From assembly GCA_964575605.1 (NCBI GenBank), contig CAZNRN010000020.1, forward strand, positions 5,192 through 69,191: a DNA stretch of 64,000 nucleotides, in the 5' to 3' direction. Below, in pieces: positions 17,428-26,042 of this stretch. The first letter of the stretch is position 1. Each line of letters starts with the position of its first letter. This DNA is from JAPWJZ01 sp964575605. GTDB taxonomy: Bacteria; Pseudomonadota; Alphaproteobacteria; Micavibrionales; UBA2020. A program made the position numbers and the translations under genes. The notes beneath the pieces are model-generated. The model searched no databases and was not told the DNA's origin. It was given only the letters and a program-made list of their open reading frames with translations.

Positions 17428-17895
17428 ATGGCCCCCGCCACTACCGTCAACCAGGAAGAAGTCCTGAAAGTCCTCAACAAAATCCTCGAGGCCGAACTGG
17501 CCGGCGTGGTGCGCTATATGCACTACTCGCTGATGATTTACGGCTATAACCGCATCCCCATCGTCTCGTGGCTGCGCGGGCAGGCGAATGAATCGATGAC
17601 GCATGCGCAGGAAGCGGGCGAGCTGATCACCCATTTCGGCGGCCACCCCTCGCTCGGCATCGGCCACCTGCTGGAATCGCACAAGCACGACGTGGGCGAC
17701 ATTCTGAAAGAGTCGCTGGAGCACGAAAAGGAAACCGTCGGCTATTACTACGAGCTGCTGAAGCTGGTCGAAGGCAAATCGGTGCTGCTGGAAGAATACG
17801 CGCTGAAAATGATCTCGGCCGAAGAACTCCACATGGGCGACGTCGACAAAATGCTGCGCAAGCCCGGCGAAATCCGCCCGGTTGTGAAGGAATAA
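17428..17895 (+). CDS. Bacterioferritin/ferritin-like diiron protein
   Basis: The 155-residue four-helix protein has ferritin-type metal ligands: EAELAGVVRYMHYS (helix A), ESMTHAQEAGE (helix B), EHEKETVGYYYELL (helix C) and EEYALKMISAEELHMGDVDKML (helix D). It probably binds or oxidises iron in the cytoplasm. It is shorter than typical heme bacterioferritin and the heme-ligand Met could not be placed, so the precise subfamily (Bfr, or a Bfr-like Dps relative) is open. A strong terminator follows 11 bases after the stop. Confidence 0.85.
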   Translation: MAPATTVNQEEVLKVLNKILEAELAGVVRYMHYSLMIYGYNRIPIVSWLRGQANESMTHAQEAGELITHFGGHPSLGIGHLLESHKHDVGDILKESLEHEKETVGYYYELLKLVEGKSVLLEEYALKMISAEELHMGDVDKMLRKPGEIRPVVKE

Positions 17896-17905
17896 GTTAA
17901 GGTTT

Positions 17906-17934
17906 AACCCCGGCGAAAGCCGGGGTTTCTTTTT
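17906..17934 (+). terminator. Rho-independent terminator after the ferritin-like gene
   Basis: AACCCCGGC-GAAA-GCCGGGGTT is a perfect 9-bp stem with a GNRA loop, followed by TCTTTTT. Confidence 0.9.
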
Positions 17935-18003
17935 CCGCGCAGGGATTTCCCCTCCACCTCCGTATAAGGTAATGTAGTTCCTGCATTTTCAGGGGGATGC
18001 CCT

Positions 18004-19368
18004 ATGCCTGCCACGCCCGAAAGTTTTATTGCCGTTAACCGCTTCGGCTATGGCGCCAAGGGCAATGAACTGAACGAGGCCGCCCGCGACCCCCGCGGCT
18101 GGCTGCTGTCGCAACTGAACCCCCGTTACGCGAATAACAGCGCCTTCAATGGCCTGCCCTCCGGCAAGGAAGCCGTAAAGGACATGCGCGACCGGCTGCA
18201 GATGAAAAAGCTCGCCAAGATGCAGGAAGCCGAGCAGGCCGAAAAGGTCAAGGAGATGCTGAAGGAAGCCGGCAAAGGCTATATCAAGGACGTCGCCCTC
18301 CGCACCCGCGTCGCGGCTTCGTCGCCCGCGCCCTTCTTCGAGCGCCTTGTGCATTTCTGGAGCAACCATTTCACGGTATCCGCCACCAAGCCGCCCGAGC
18401 TTGCCATGGCCATGGCTTTCGAGCGCGAGGCCATCCGCCCGAATATCCTCGGCAATTTCCAGCAGCTGCTGCGCGCCTCGACGCGCCATCCGGCGATGCT
18501 GATATATCTCGACAACCAGCGCTCGGTCGGGCCGAATTCGATGGGCGGCAAGTTCGCGAAAAAAGGCCTGAACGAAAACCTTGCCCGTGAAATCCTCGAG
18601 CTGCATACGCTGGGCGTTTCCGGCGGGTATACGCAGCGGGACGTGACCGAATTCGCCAAAATCCTGACCGGATGGTCGGTCGATGTCGACGGCAAGGGCG
18701 ACGGCAGCGGATTTTTCTTCCGCCGTCCCATCCACGAACCGGGTGAAAAAACCGTCCTTGGCCGCCGCTACGACCAAGGCGGTATCGAGGAGGGCGAGGC
18801 CGCGCTCGAGGCCTTTGCCGCACATCCCTCCACCGCCGTCTTTATCGCGACGAAACTGGCGCGGCATTTTATCGCCGACGAGCCGCCGGTACCCGCCATC
18901 AATGCGCTCTCATCAACCTTTGCCCGCACGCAGGGCGATTTGATGGCTGTTTACCGCATGCTTGTATCGCTGAAAGAAGCCTGGGCGGAGCCATTGCCGA
19001 AAATGAAGACGCCGAACGATTATATCCTGTCCATCCTGCGCGCGACGCAGGCGCATGAAAACGTCGATAACCTGAAACTGGCGGGCGCCTACAAGATGCT
19101 GGGTCAGGCGCCCTTCACCGCGCCTTCACCTGCGGGGTGGAGCGACCGCGCGAAAGACTGGGTGGGGGCAGAAGCGCTGCTGCAGCGCATCGACCTTGCA
19201 AGGAAAGTGGCGGACGGCGTGCATACCGATTTCGAACCCGCCAAGCTGCTGGAAAACACCATCGGCCCCGTCGCCTCGGCCGAAACCCGCTTCGCCGTGA
19301 CGCGCGCAGGCTCGCCCGCCGAAGCGATTACGCTGCTGTTCGCCAGCCCCGAATTCCAGAGGAGATAA
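18004..19368 (+). CDS. DUF1800 family protein
   Basis: The 454-residue protein has DUF1800 hallmarks: an N-terminal AVNRFGYGAKGNELNEAA segment, VHFWSNHFTVSA, a long helical core with NENLAREILELHTLGVSGGYTQRDV and FAKILTGWSVD, and a C-terminal FASPEFQRR. Proteins of this family are nearly always encoded beside a DUF1501 protein, as here (3 bases apart). The role is unknown; suggested links are to exported complexes. I see no clear signal peptide in this one. Confidence 0.9.
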   Translation: MPATPESFIAVNRFGYGAKGNELNEAARDPRGWLLSQLNPRYANNSAFNGLPSGKEAVKDMRDRLQMKKLAKMQEAEQAEKVKEMLKEAGKGYIKDVALRTRVAASSPAPFFERLVHFWSNHFTVSATKPPELAMAMAFEREAIRPNILGNFQQLLRASTRHPAMLIYLDNQRSVGPNSMGGKFAKKGLNENLAREILELHTLGVSGGYTQRDVTEFAKILTGWSVDVDGKGDGSGFFFRRPIHEPGEKTVLGRRYDQGGIEEGEAALEAFAAHPSTAVFIATKLARHFIADEPPVPAINALSSTFARTQGDLMAVYRMLVSLKEAWAEPLPKMKTPNDYILSILRATQAHENVDNLKLAGAYKMLGQAPFTAPSPAGWSDRAKDWVGAEALLQRIDLARKVADGVHTDFEPAKLLENTIGPVASAETRFAVTRAGSPAEAITLLFASPEFQRR

Positions 19369-19371
19369 GGT

Positions 19372-20574
19372 ATGGACGATATCTGCATCAACCGCCGTAA
19401 ACTTCTCCAGGGCGCAGGCTTGCTGGCATGTGCTTCCGCACTGCCGATGCGCGTTTCTTTCGCCGCGGCCCCCACCGAACAGCGTTTTATTTTCGTCATC
19501 CTGCGGGGCGCGATGGACGGGCTTGCCGCCATACCGCCCTATGGCGACCGCGCCTATGCCGCGGCGCGGGGCGGCATGGCGCTGCCGAAAACGGCCTATA
19601 CGCCGCTCGATAATTTTTACGGCGCGCATATCAGCCTTGCCAATTTCACCGCTATGTTCAAAAACGGCGAGGCCGCTGTGCTGCATGCCGTCTCGACGCC
19701 CTACCGCGAACGCTCGCACTTCGATGCGCAGAACGTGCTGGAAACAGGCGGCACCACGGCGCATGGGCTGCATGACGGCTGGCTGAACCGCGCGCTGTCT
19801 GTCTATGGCGCCAGCGGCCTTGCGGTCGGGCAGACGATCCCCCTGGCGTTGCAGGGGGATAAAGCCGTCGGCACCTGGGCGCCCGCAGCCGACGGCTTGC
19901 CAGAAGACACCTTGTTAATCGCGCTTGAAAAGCTTTACCGCAAGGATGCCTTGCTGCATGCGGCGCTGGAACAGGCGGTGGGAGTGCATGGCATTGCCGA
20001 TGGCGCGACGCAAGGCATGGGCAAGATGAAGCAGGGGCCCAAAGGCCTCGCCAATAAACAGGCGATGGAATCGACCGTCACGGCGGTCGGCAAAATCCTC
20101 TCCGACCCCAAGGGCCCCCGTATCGCGACCATCGAGCTGGGCGGCTGGGATACGCATGCGCAGCAGGGGCTGGACCGCGGCGCGCTGGCCAACAACTTTG
20201 CCGCGCTCGACGCCGGTTTCGGCGCGATCAAGCCCGCCATGGGCGCGCTCTGGGATAAAACCGTGATATTGGCCGCGACCGAATTCGGCCGCACCGTCGC
20301 GGGCAACGGCACCAACGGCACCGACCACGGCACGGCCTCCTGCGCCTTCCTGCTGGGCGGCGCGGTCAATGGCGGGCGCGTGGTTGCAGAGTGGCCGGGG
20401 CTGGACAAGGCGCAGCAGTTCGAGGGCCGCGACCTGCGCCCCACCATGGACCTGCGGCAGGCGGCCAAGGCCGTACTGGCCGACCACTTACGATTGGCAT
20501 CAGCCGATATCGATACGCGCGTGTTTCCGAACAGCAGCGGGCTGCGCGGGCTGGAAGGGCTTATAAAGGCTTGA
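19372..20574 (+). CDS. DUF1501 family exported protein (Tat signal)
   Basis: The 400-residue product begins with a twin-arginine type leader (INRRKLLQGAGLLACASALP), so it is probably exported folded through Tat. The body has DUF1501/sulfatase-like features: FVILRGAMDGLAAIPPYGD, SHFDAQNVLETG, GGWDTHAQQG, ATEFGRTVAGNGTNGTDHGTAS. The metal-ligand-like Asp/His residues of the alkaline-phosphatase superfamily appear to be kept. It forms an operon with the DUF1800 gene. The substrate is unknown. Confidence 0.9.
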   Translation: MDDICINRRKLLQGAGLLACASALPMRVSFAAAPTEQRFIFVILRGAMDGLAAIPPYGDRAYAAARGGMALPKTAYTPLDNFYGAHISLANFTAMFKNGEAAVLHAVSTPYRERSHFDAQNVLETGGTTAHGLHDGWLNRALSVYGASGLAVGQTIPLALQGDKAVGTWAPAADGLPEDTLLIALEKLYRKDALLHAALEQAVGVHGIADGATQGMGKMKQGPKGLANKQAMESTVTAVGKILSDPKGPRIATIELGGWDTHAQQGLDRGALANNFAALDAGFGAIKPAMGALWDKTVILAATEFGRTVAGNGTNGTDHGTASCAFLLGGAVNGGRVVAEWPGLDKAQQFEGRDLRPTMDLRQAAKAVLADHLRLASADIDTRVFPNSSGLRGLEGLIKA

Positions 20575-20595
20575 TTTTACAGCTGATATTATATT

Positions 20596-20624
20596 TTGCA
20601 TAATGCTGCGTTCTTTGGTATAAA
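20596..20624 (+). promoter_or_regulatory. Candidate promoter of the 20676 gene
   Basis: TTGCAT, a 17-base spacer and TATAAA (20619-20624) in an AT-rich gap. The start near 20631 leaves a leader of about 45 bases. Confidence 0.45.
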
Positions 20625-20675
20625 GTGCGCAGGCGGCAGTCCAGTGCCGCCTTTCTCATTTTAACGGAGCGCGCC

Positions 20676-21233
20676 ATGACCGAGCCTGTCGTCAAAACCT
20701 TCGCCCAATTCGAGACGTCCAGCTATGGCCGCGGCCCCGCGATTGAAATCGCCGATGTGAAGGACGCCGTCGCCTATGGCATCAAGAACGGCTGCGCGCG
20801 CTTTTCGATTTACGAGACGACATCGATGACGGTGGGTGGCAAGACGATGTCGAGCGACCCTGAATTCAAGCCGGGCTCATACAAGCTGTTCGTCGATAAA
20901 ATCATGACGGCTGCCGATATCGTTGCTTTCTATGACCAGAAAATCGCCGACGACAAATCGGGCAAGGGCCGCGCCAACAAATCGGGGTTCATGGGCGATA
21001 CGGACGCGCTCGTGAACCGCCAGATGCGCGACCACTTCAAGGAATATCCGGCAGACAAGCCGTTTTACGACGACCCCTTCGGCCGCGGCGAGGAATTCAG
21101 CAGCCTGAACGACGGCGATATCGCCTTCAACCGCAAGGGCGAACAGGTCTGGCCCGTCCCCGCCCCTTCCGTCGCCGTCGACCACAAGGTCGCGCCGATG
21201 AAGCCGCTGAAACTGAAAACGCCGAAGCCCTAA
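20676..21233 (+). CDS. Protein of unknown function (185 aa)
   Basis: The ATG at 20676 follows ACGGAGCG, a reasonable ribosome site; an in-frame upstream start at 20625 falls immediately after the -10 box and is rejected. The protein (MTEPVVKTFAQFETSSYGRG) is hydrophilic, without signal or membrane segments, and ends in a Pro/Lys tail (KPLKLKTPKP). No family is recognised. Its stop interlocks with that of the convergent MGMT gene (CTAA). Confidence 0.7.
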   Translation: MTEPVVKTFAQFETSSYGRGPAIEIADVKDAVAYGIKNGCARFSIYETTSMTVGGKTMSSDPEFKPGSYKLFVDKIMTAADIVAFYDQKIADDKSGKGRANKSGFMGDTDALVNRQMRDHFKEYPADKPFYDDPFGRGEEFSSLNDGDIAFNRKGEQVWPVPAPSVAVDHKVAPMKPLKLKTPKP

Positions 21234-21760
21234 ACGCCCTCGCCTTTCAGCAGCGCTTTTTTCACGGCGGGGCCCCAGCCGTAATTCACCTTTTTACCGT
21301 CCTTGTTCACCACGCGGTGGCAAGGAACGATAACAGAAACAGTGTTGCGCCCGACGGCGGAGCCGACCGCCCGCATGGCGGAAGGCTTGCGCAGTTTCTT
21401 CGCGATATCGTGATAGGTGCAGGTGCTGCCGGGTTTTATTTTTAGCAGTTCCTTCCAGACCTTCAGCTGGAAGGGCGTGCCGTAGAGCACCAGCGGGATG
21501 CTGAGTTTATCCATGTTATCCGGCCAGATCTTCGCGATTTCGGCGGCCGTCCTTTTGGTCAGTTTCTGGTCTTCAATCAGGTTCGCACCCGGCCAGTAGG
21601 AAGCAAATTTATCGTAGGGGCAATTGATGCCGAGCCAGCAGAGCCCCTCGGCGGTCAATCCCACCATGATTTTCCCCACGGGAAACGGGTGTTCGCCCCA
21701 GACGATGGTCAGGTTGCGCCCGCGCCTGGTTTTGGGCATCGCTTTGGTGATGACTTTCAT
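21230..21760 (-). CDS. ogt: Methylated-DNA--protein-cysteine methyltransferase
   Basis: This suicide enzyme removes O6-alkyl groups from guanine. The 176-residue protein has the C-terminal domain with the acceptor motif IVPCHRVVNKDGKKVNYGWG and, before it, TPFQLKVWKELLKIKPGSTCTYHDIA and AMRAVGSAVGRN. The length fits single-domain Ogt/MGMT rather than Ada. The gene symbol ogt is by family resemblance. It is divergent from nth across a gap of only 38 bases, so the two repair genes probably share a promoter region. Confidence 0.9.
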   Translation of the reverse strand: MKVITKAMPKTRRGRNLTIVWGEHPFPVGKIMVGLTAEGLCWLGINCPYDKFASYWPGANLIEDQKLTKRTAAEIAKIWPDNMDKLSIPLVLYGTPFQLKVWKELLKIKPGSTCTYHDIAKKLRKPSAMRAVGSAVGRNTVSVIVPCHRVVNKDGKKVNYGWGPAVKKALLKGEGV

Positions 21761-21798
21761 GCGCCAACTCCCTATAAAATGATAACGGAAGTTAACGC

Positions 21799-22440
21799 AT
21801 GACCCCCGACAAAGTCGAACAGTTTTTCGCGCGGCTGAAAAAACAGAACCCCGAGCCCCAGGGGGAACTGGAATACACCAATGCCTATACGCTCCTGGTG
21901 GCGGTCGTGCTGTCGGCGCAGGCGACCGATACGGGCGTGAACAAGGCGACGCGCGCGCTGTTCGGGAAAGTTTCCACGCCGTGCGAGATGGTCGACCTCG
22001 GCCTCGACCGCCTGAAAGATTATATCAAGACCATCGGGCTTTATAACGGCAAGGCGAAAAACGTCATCGCGCTCTCCGAAATCCTCGTGAACGAGCACGA
22101 GGGCGAGGTGCCGCAGTCGATGGAGGAGCTTATCAAACTGCCGGGCGTCGGGCGCAAGACGGCGAACGTGGTCCTCAACATCGCCTTCGGCCAACCGACG
22201 ATTGCGGTCGACACACACCTCTTCCGCGTCGGCAACCGCACGGGGCTTGCCCCCGGAAAAACGCCCGAGCAAGTGGAGGAAAAGCTGTTAAAAGTCGTAC
22301 CGAAAAAATACCTGCGCCATGCGCATACGTGGTTAATCCTGCACGGCCGCTATACCTGCAAGGCGCGCGTGCCCTTATGCCCGACATGCCCCGTAAAAGA
22401 CCTCTGCGGCTATAAAATGAAAACGGTTTTGGGCGGTTAG
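21799..22440 (+). CDS. nth: Endonuclease III
   Basis: This is a DNA glycosylase/AP lyase for oxidised pyrimidines. The 213-residue protein has the helix-hairpin-helix LPGVGRKTANVVLN with the catalytic lysine nearby, VDTHLFRVGNRTGL with the catalytic aspartate, and the C-terminal 4Fe-4S loop CKARVPLCPTCPVKDLC (Cx6Cx2Cx5C). Its length and all key residues are typical. Its stop interlocks with the convergent gene (TTAG). Confidence 0.97.
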   Translation: MTPDKVEQFFARLKKQNPEPQGELEYTNAYTLLVAVVLSAQATDTGVNKATRALFGKVSTPCEMVDLGLDRLKDYIKTIGLYNGKAKNVIALSEILVNEHEGEVPQSMEELIKLPGVGRKTANVVLNIAFGQPTIAVDTHLFRVGNRTGLAPGKTPEQVEEKLLKVVPKKYLRHAHTWLILHGRYTCKARVPLCPTCPVKDLCGYKMKTVLGG

Positions 22441-23531
22441 GCGAGGATCGAGAGGCCGTTACGGCGCAGGGTCCGGCCCTTGTCGCGCAGCTGTTCGGGC
22501 GGCAGGCCGTCGGCGTAAAGGCCTTCGCGCAATTTGAATTCGCCTTCCTTGCCCGCGTTCAATCTATCCTCGACAAATTGCTCCACCGCCTTTTTGAAGG
22601 CTTCGTTGGGCAGGCCGTAGCTTTTGTTCATCGCGAAAACTTCGGGCCGGCTGCCATCCTCGCCGCGCAGATATTTCACCGCCGACCGGAAGGCGCATTT
22701 AATCCCCTGCTGCGCATAGGGCTTGATGACGATGCGGGCCAGCGGGTCGACGATATCGGGGTCTTTTTCCGAGACCAGATAGGCAACCAGCGCGCCCTGC
22801 CGCACGTCTTCGGGCACATAGGGCGTGAAATTCATGCCGCCCGAACCCATGCAGGACGACCAGGCGCGGCCCGTGGCCATGGTGGCGATATCGTCGGGGT
22901 TGCGCGAGATAACAGCCAGCAGCGAGGGCGCTGCACGCGAAGGATCAACGCGGAATTTTTCCTTCAGCCTTTCGTTGTCCTTCAGCAGCTTGCCGATCTT
23001 GAATTGCTGCTTGCCGGCGGCGTCGGTGGCATAGCCGCCCGCGTAATCGACCATGCGGTAGCCCGCGCGGGTGAGCCATTGATCGATTTCTTTTTCCGTT
23101 TCGCCCTGCGCGCCGGCTTTGATGCGCAGGTACAGGCGCTCCTCGCCCGCGAAGGCGTTCTTGACCGCTTCGTCCTCGTGCCGTTTTGCGGCGGCGGCGG
23201 CCACGCGGGCCTTTTGGTAACCGGCCAGCTGCGGCGAAGGATACTGCGTCACATCGGGCATGCCGACATGCAGGGTTTTATCGTAGTCGATGCGGCGGCG
23301 CTCGGCCTCGTTCACGCCACTGGATGCTACGGCCGCGAGATCGTCGGGTTTCAGTTCGATGCCCTTGTGGCGGGCCGCGACGATCAGGTCTTTCAGCGCG
23401 GGCAGCAGGCCGGGATTTGTATTGCCTGCGGGGATGGCCTTTTGCGCCTTGGCCGTCAGCTCGGCGTCGAAGGCGGCGCGCAGCTGGCGCACCTCTTGGG
23501 GTGACAGGACTTCGTAGACAGTGTCGTTCAT
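22437..23531 (-). CDS. Protein of unknown function with RAWSSCM motif
   Basis: The ATG at 23531 (364 residues) is fixed by a promoter whose predicted start is near 23568; a longer reading from a TTG at 23585 would begin upstream of the mRNA. The protein is hydrophilic, with an Ala-rich helical middle. A striking block near residues 210-265 reads ISRNPDDIATMATG, RAWSSCM, then ALVAYLVSEKD and LARIVIKPY. This looks like a compact catalytic or binding core with a conserved cysteine; I have a vague memory of similar blocks in phage and bacterial proteins but cannot name the family. Confidence 0.75.
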   Translation of the reverse strand: MNDTVYEVLSPQEVRQLRAAFDAELTAKAQKAIPAGNTNPGLLPALKDLIVAARHKGIELKPDDLAAVASSGVNEAERRRIDYDKTLHVGMPDVTQYPSPQLAGYQKARVAAAAAKRHEDEAVKNAFAGEERLYLRIKAGAQGETEKEIDQWLTRAGYRMVDYAGGYATDAAGKQQFKIGKLLKDNERLKEKFRVDPSRAAPSLLAVISRNPDDIATMATGRAWSSCMGSGGMNFTPYVPEDVRQGALVAYLVSEKDPDIVDPLARIVIKPYAQQGIKCAFRSAVKYLRGEDGSRPEVFAMNKSYGLPNEAFKKAVEQFVEDRLNAGKEGEFKLREGLYADGLPPEQLRDKGRTLRRNGLSILA

Positions 23532-23574
23532 ACGCCGAGATGGGCCTGCAGGGCTAAGGGTTAAGCCTGCAGGA

Positions 23575-23603
23575 AGATTAGCCAATTTATATTGTTATGT
23601 CAA
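23575..23603 (-). promoter_or_regulatory. Promoter of the RAWSSCM gene
   Basis: Minus-strand TTGACA (23603-23598), a 17-base spacer and TAATCT (23580-23575). The -35 is followed by TAACAATA, as at 5430. Confidence 0.65.
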
Positions 23604-23617
23604 ATAAAAAGGCGCAC

Positions 23618-24142
23618 TCAGAGCGCAATCTTTTTCAGGCAGCGGCGCTGGTGGCGCATGCTGGCGCGGCTGTCGTTCGCGGGCGTGCCGGGGACGAGGT
23701 CGCCTTTCAGGCGGTAGTCGACATAGGCCACGCTGCTCTCGTTCGGGTGGCTCTTGTCGTCATAGAAATAGAAATCCACCACACAGCCGTCGCCGCGGTA
23801 TTGCCAGATGCGGGCGTCGGCGTCGCGGCGCTCCATCGTCGGCTTGCCGTACATATAGACGATTTCCTGCTGCGTCAGGCGCGTCAGCACCGAGGGGTCG
23901 CCCGACACATAGGACTGCGCCCGCGCCACATAGCCCGCGGCGGGTGTATAGCCCGCGTCGCGCGCCAGCGCACGGTCGGGAAAGAGGGCCGAGCGCACGT
24001 AATCGACACCCGCCTGCATGGCGTTGAGTTCAGCGCTTTCCGTCTTGCAGGAGCCCACCAGCAACATCATCAGCGGCACCAGCGTCAACCCGATGCGCGT
24101 GATGCGCGCCGCGTTGCGGCGGGTCTCCTGGTAGAGGCCCAT
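23618..24142 (-). CDS. Putative lipoprotein
   Basis: From the ATG at 24142 the product (174 residues) starts MGLYQETRRNAARITRIG, then a hydrophobic segment ending LMMLLVGSC, a plausible lipobox. The remainder includes LTQQEIVYMYGKPTMERRD and WQYRGDGCVVDFYFYDD, which recalls small outer-membrane lipoproteins of the SmpA/BamE-like fold, but this is only resemblance. A TTG at 24226, just after the bactofilin stop, opens the same frame and would add 28 residues ahead of the leader; it has no good ribosome site. It is probably in one transcript with the bactofilin gene. Confidence 0.6.
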   Translation of the reverse strand: MGLYQETRRNAARITRIGLTLVPLMMLLVGSCKTESAELNAMQAGVDYVRSALFPDRALARDAGYTPAAGYVARAQSYVSGDPSVLTRLTQQEIVYMYGKPTMERRDADARIWQYRGDGCVVDFYFYDDKSHPNESSVAYVDYRLKGDLVPGTPANDSRASMRHQRRCLKKIAL

Positions 24143-24226
24143 GAAAGCGCCGTCGACCGCATCGACCAGCAGGCCGGCGGGGTCAAACCCTTTCAACTCC
24201 TTGAATTTCAAGGCTGTTTTAACCAA

Positions 24227-24766
24227 TTAATACCCGATCGCCCGGCGGAATACTTTGGGGCGCTCCTCTGACGTTTCCTCAGACGAAGCGGTCGTCGCTT
24301 CGCTGTTATCATTGGTCTGGACGATGGCAATCGGTTGCGCCACTTCGGCGGCGACAGGCGACAGCACCAGCAGCTGGCCTTCGATGCGGGAGCCAGCTTC
24401 GGCTTCCAGCGTGCCGTATTCGATCTCGCCATAGACGCGGCCGGTCGCTTTCACGATCAGGCGGCCATGGACTTTAATCTTGCCTTCGACGCGGCCCGCC
24501 ACGATGGCGTCCTGTACTTCGGCTGAACCTGCGAAATAACCGCTTTCCAGCACGTCGATACGGCGCGCCTGGAAGGCCTGCGCCTGCACCGTGCCCTCGA
24601 CGACCAGATGGTCGCAGGAAGCGATGTCGCCGTTGAGAGTGATGTCGCGGCCGACAGTCAGGCGGCGGCCTTCGTCCTGCGGCGAGGCATAGCCGGAAAG
24701 GCCCGCGCTCATCATGCTCTGATGACCCGGAATGTCACTGCGAATGGTTTTCTTTTCGACTGTCAT
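24227..24766 (-). CDS. Bactofilin family cytoskeletal protein
   Basis: Bactofilins polymerise into filaments that position cell-wall or envelope enzymes. The 179-residue protein has a flexible head and a central beta-helix with the typical repeating pattern (LTVGRDITLNGDIASCDHLVVEG, AIVAGRVEGKIKVHGRLIVKATGRVYGEIEYGTLEAEAG is the run of rungs, residues about 40-135), and a disordered Ser/Glu-rich tail. The ATG at 24766 has GAGGC upstream; a longer in-frame opening (24868) adds an unlikely hydrophobic stretch and is rejected. Confidence 0.9.
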   Translation of the reverse strand: MTVEKKTIRSDIPGHQSMMSAGLSGYASPQDEGRRLTVGRDITLNGDIASCDHLVVEGTVQAQAFQARRIDVLESGYFAGSAEVQDAIVAGRVEGKIKVHGRLIVKATGRVYGEIEYGTLEAEAGSRIEGQLLVLSPVAAEVAQPIAIVQTNDNSEATTASSEETSEERPKVFRRAIGY

Positions 24767-25108
24767 GTGTGCCTCGTATTTTAAAGCGGCTATCCTGTTT
24801 GCCAACACAAAAACGCTTTGATTAAGGATTATGTATTCAGGCTCAGGGAACGCAGATTTATAGCACAACGGCAGTTTGGGAAGAGATATTTATCCACCAT
24901 TATCCATAATCCAATTTAAGGGGTGTGGGATATCAAGGGGGTGGCGGTTTCGCCAAGGGGTTAGGCCACGGGGATTTTAATTACATAATGTCGAGTTTCG
25001 GCGCGGGTGTGCGCGGGGTTTGAACGGGTGATACGAATCGGGTTGGCGGGTGTGGCTTCTGAGTCACGCGCCGACCCCCGCAGCAAGCGGACGGTTCGAT
25101 AACCCTTC
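24767..25108. other. 342-base gap between bactofilin and phhA
   Basis: No gene is supported. The right part (24961-25108) is an open but compositionally odd stretch that continues the opposite reading behind phhA; it has no start signal. The left part is AT-rich and presumably holds the bactofilin promoter (a TATAAA at about 24860 on the minus strand has no good -35). No terminator was found after phhA. Confidence 0.4.
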
Positions 25109-26014
25109 TCACGTTGTGTTGCGGGATAGCCTGCGTTTGTCGGCCTCGATGGCGTAAAGCCCTGTGCCCTTGTGAACAAAAACATCGCCTTCGACAATCT
25201 CTCCCGCTTCGTATTCGGCCTGCCCCTTCAGCGCCGCGTAGATGGGCGTAAAGTCTTCGCGGGTTTCGTTGAAAAGCTGCTCGAAACTGTCGATGACGAA
25301 ATAGTTGTCCTGAAAATCGTCTATCTGATAATGGGTCTGGAGCATCCGCTCGCGGTCGAATCTAATCCGGTGCGGGGAGCAGCTTTCAAGGCTGAACACG
25401 GCCTCCTGCGGTGACGATAAAATACCGGCGCCGTATATCCGCAGCCCCTGCGGCTCCTGTATCAGGCCGAATTCAACGGTATACCAGTAAAGCCTGGAAA
25501 TCTTGTCCACCATCCCGAGCTTGGCCGCCTTCAGCCCGCCCTGCCCGTATTCCTGCATGTAACTCGCGAACACCGGATCCGCGAGCAACGGGATATGCCC
25601 GAAAAGGTCGTGGAACACATCGGGCTCCTGGATGTAATCCAGCTGCCCGGCCGAGCGGATGAAGTTCCCGATGGGAAACCGCCGGTTGGCGAGGAGTTCG
25701 AAAAACGGCTCTTCGGGGATAAGGCCCGGCACCGGCACCGCCTGCCAACCAGTGCGGCTTTTCAGTATCTGGTTCACCTCGGCAATATCAGGGACCTTAT
25801 CCTGCCGGATGCCCAGCGTCGACAATGAATCCATGAACAGGCTGATGGCGCGGCCGGGCAGGACGCCCAGCTGGCGTTTATAAAGGGTACGCCAGATTTC
25901 ATGTTCCTCCGCGGTCCAGTCCTTTTGCGCCGTGCAAAAGAAATCGAGGTTACCGGGCGTCCAGCCCTGCGCGGGCGTGAAGTGGTAAGCCGTGTTCAGG
26001 CCTTTGTCTTCCAT
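25109..26014 (-). CDS. phhA: Phenylalanine-4-hydroxylase
   Basis: PhhA converts phenylalanine to tyrosine with tetrahydrobiopterin and O2. The ATG at 26014 has AGGAG 8 bases upstream, giving 301 residues. The iron ligands are visible: H135 and H140 in VFHDLFGHIPLL and E181 in YWYTVEFGL. SPHRIRFD and other core segments are also present; there is no ACT regulatory domain, as in other bacterial enzymes. It is the last gene of an hpd-hmgA-phhA operon. Pterin supply could come via folE at 34.5 kb, which is inference. Confidence 0.95.
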   Translation of the reverse strand: MEDKGLNTAYHFTPAQGWTPGNLDFFCTAQKDWTAEEHEIWRTLYKRQLGVLPGRAISLFMDSLSTLGIRQDKVPDIAEVNQILKSRTGWQAVPVPGLIPEEPFFELLANRRFPIGNFIRSAGQLDYIQEPDVFHDLFGHIPLLADPVFASYMQEYGQGGLKAAKLGMVDKISRLYWYTVEFGLIQEPQGLRIYGAGILSSPQEAVFSLESCSPHRIRFDRERMLQTHYQIDDFQDNYFVIDSFEQLFNETREDFTPIYAALKGQAEYEAGEIVEGDVFVHKGTGLYAIEADKRRLSRNTT

Positions 26015-26042
26015 CGGTTTTGCTCCTATGCCGGCAATGCCG

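Noticed and set aside
23532..23585. N-terminal extension of the RAWSSCM protein from a TTG
   Set aside because: The TTG lies between the -35 and -10 of a strong promoter, upstream of the predicted transcript start.
24990..25090. tRNA-like strings (GGTTCGATAACC and a short stem-loop)
   Set aside because: The arms do not pair as a T-stem, the anticodon-like loop has six bases, and no acceptor stem can be drawn.
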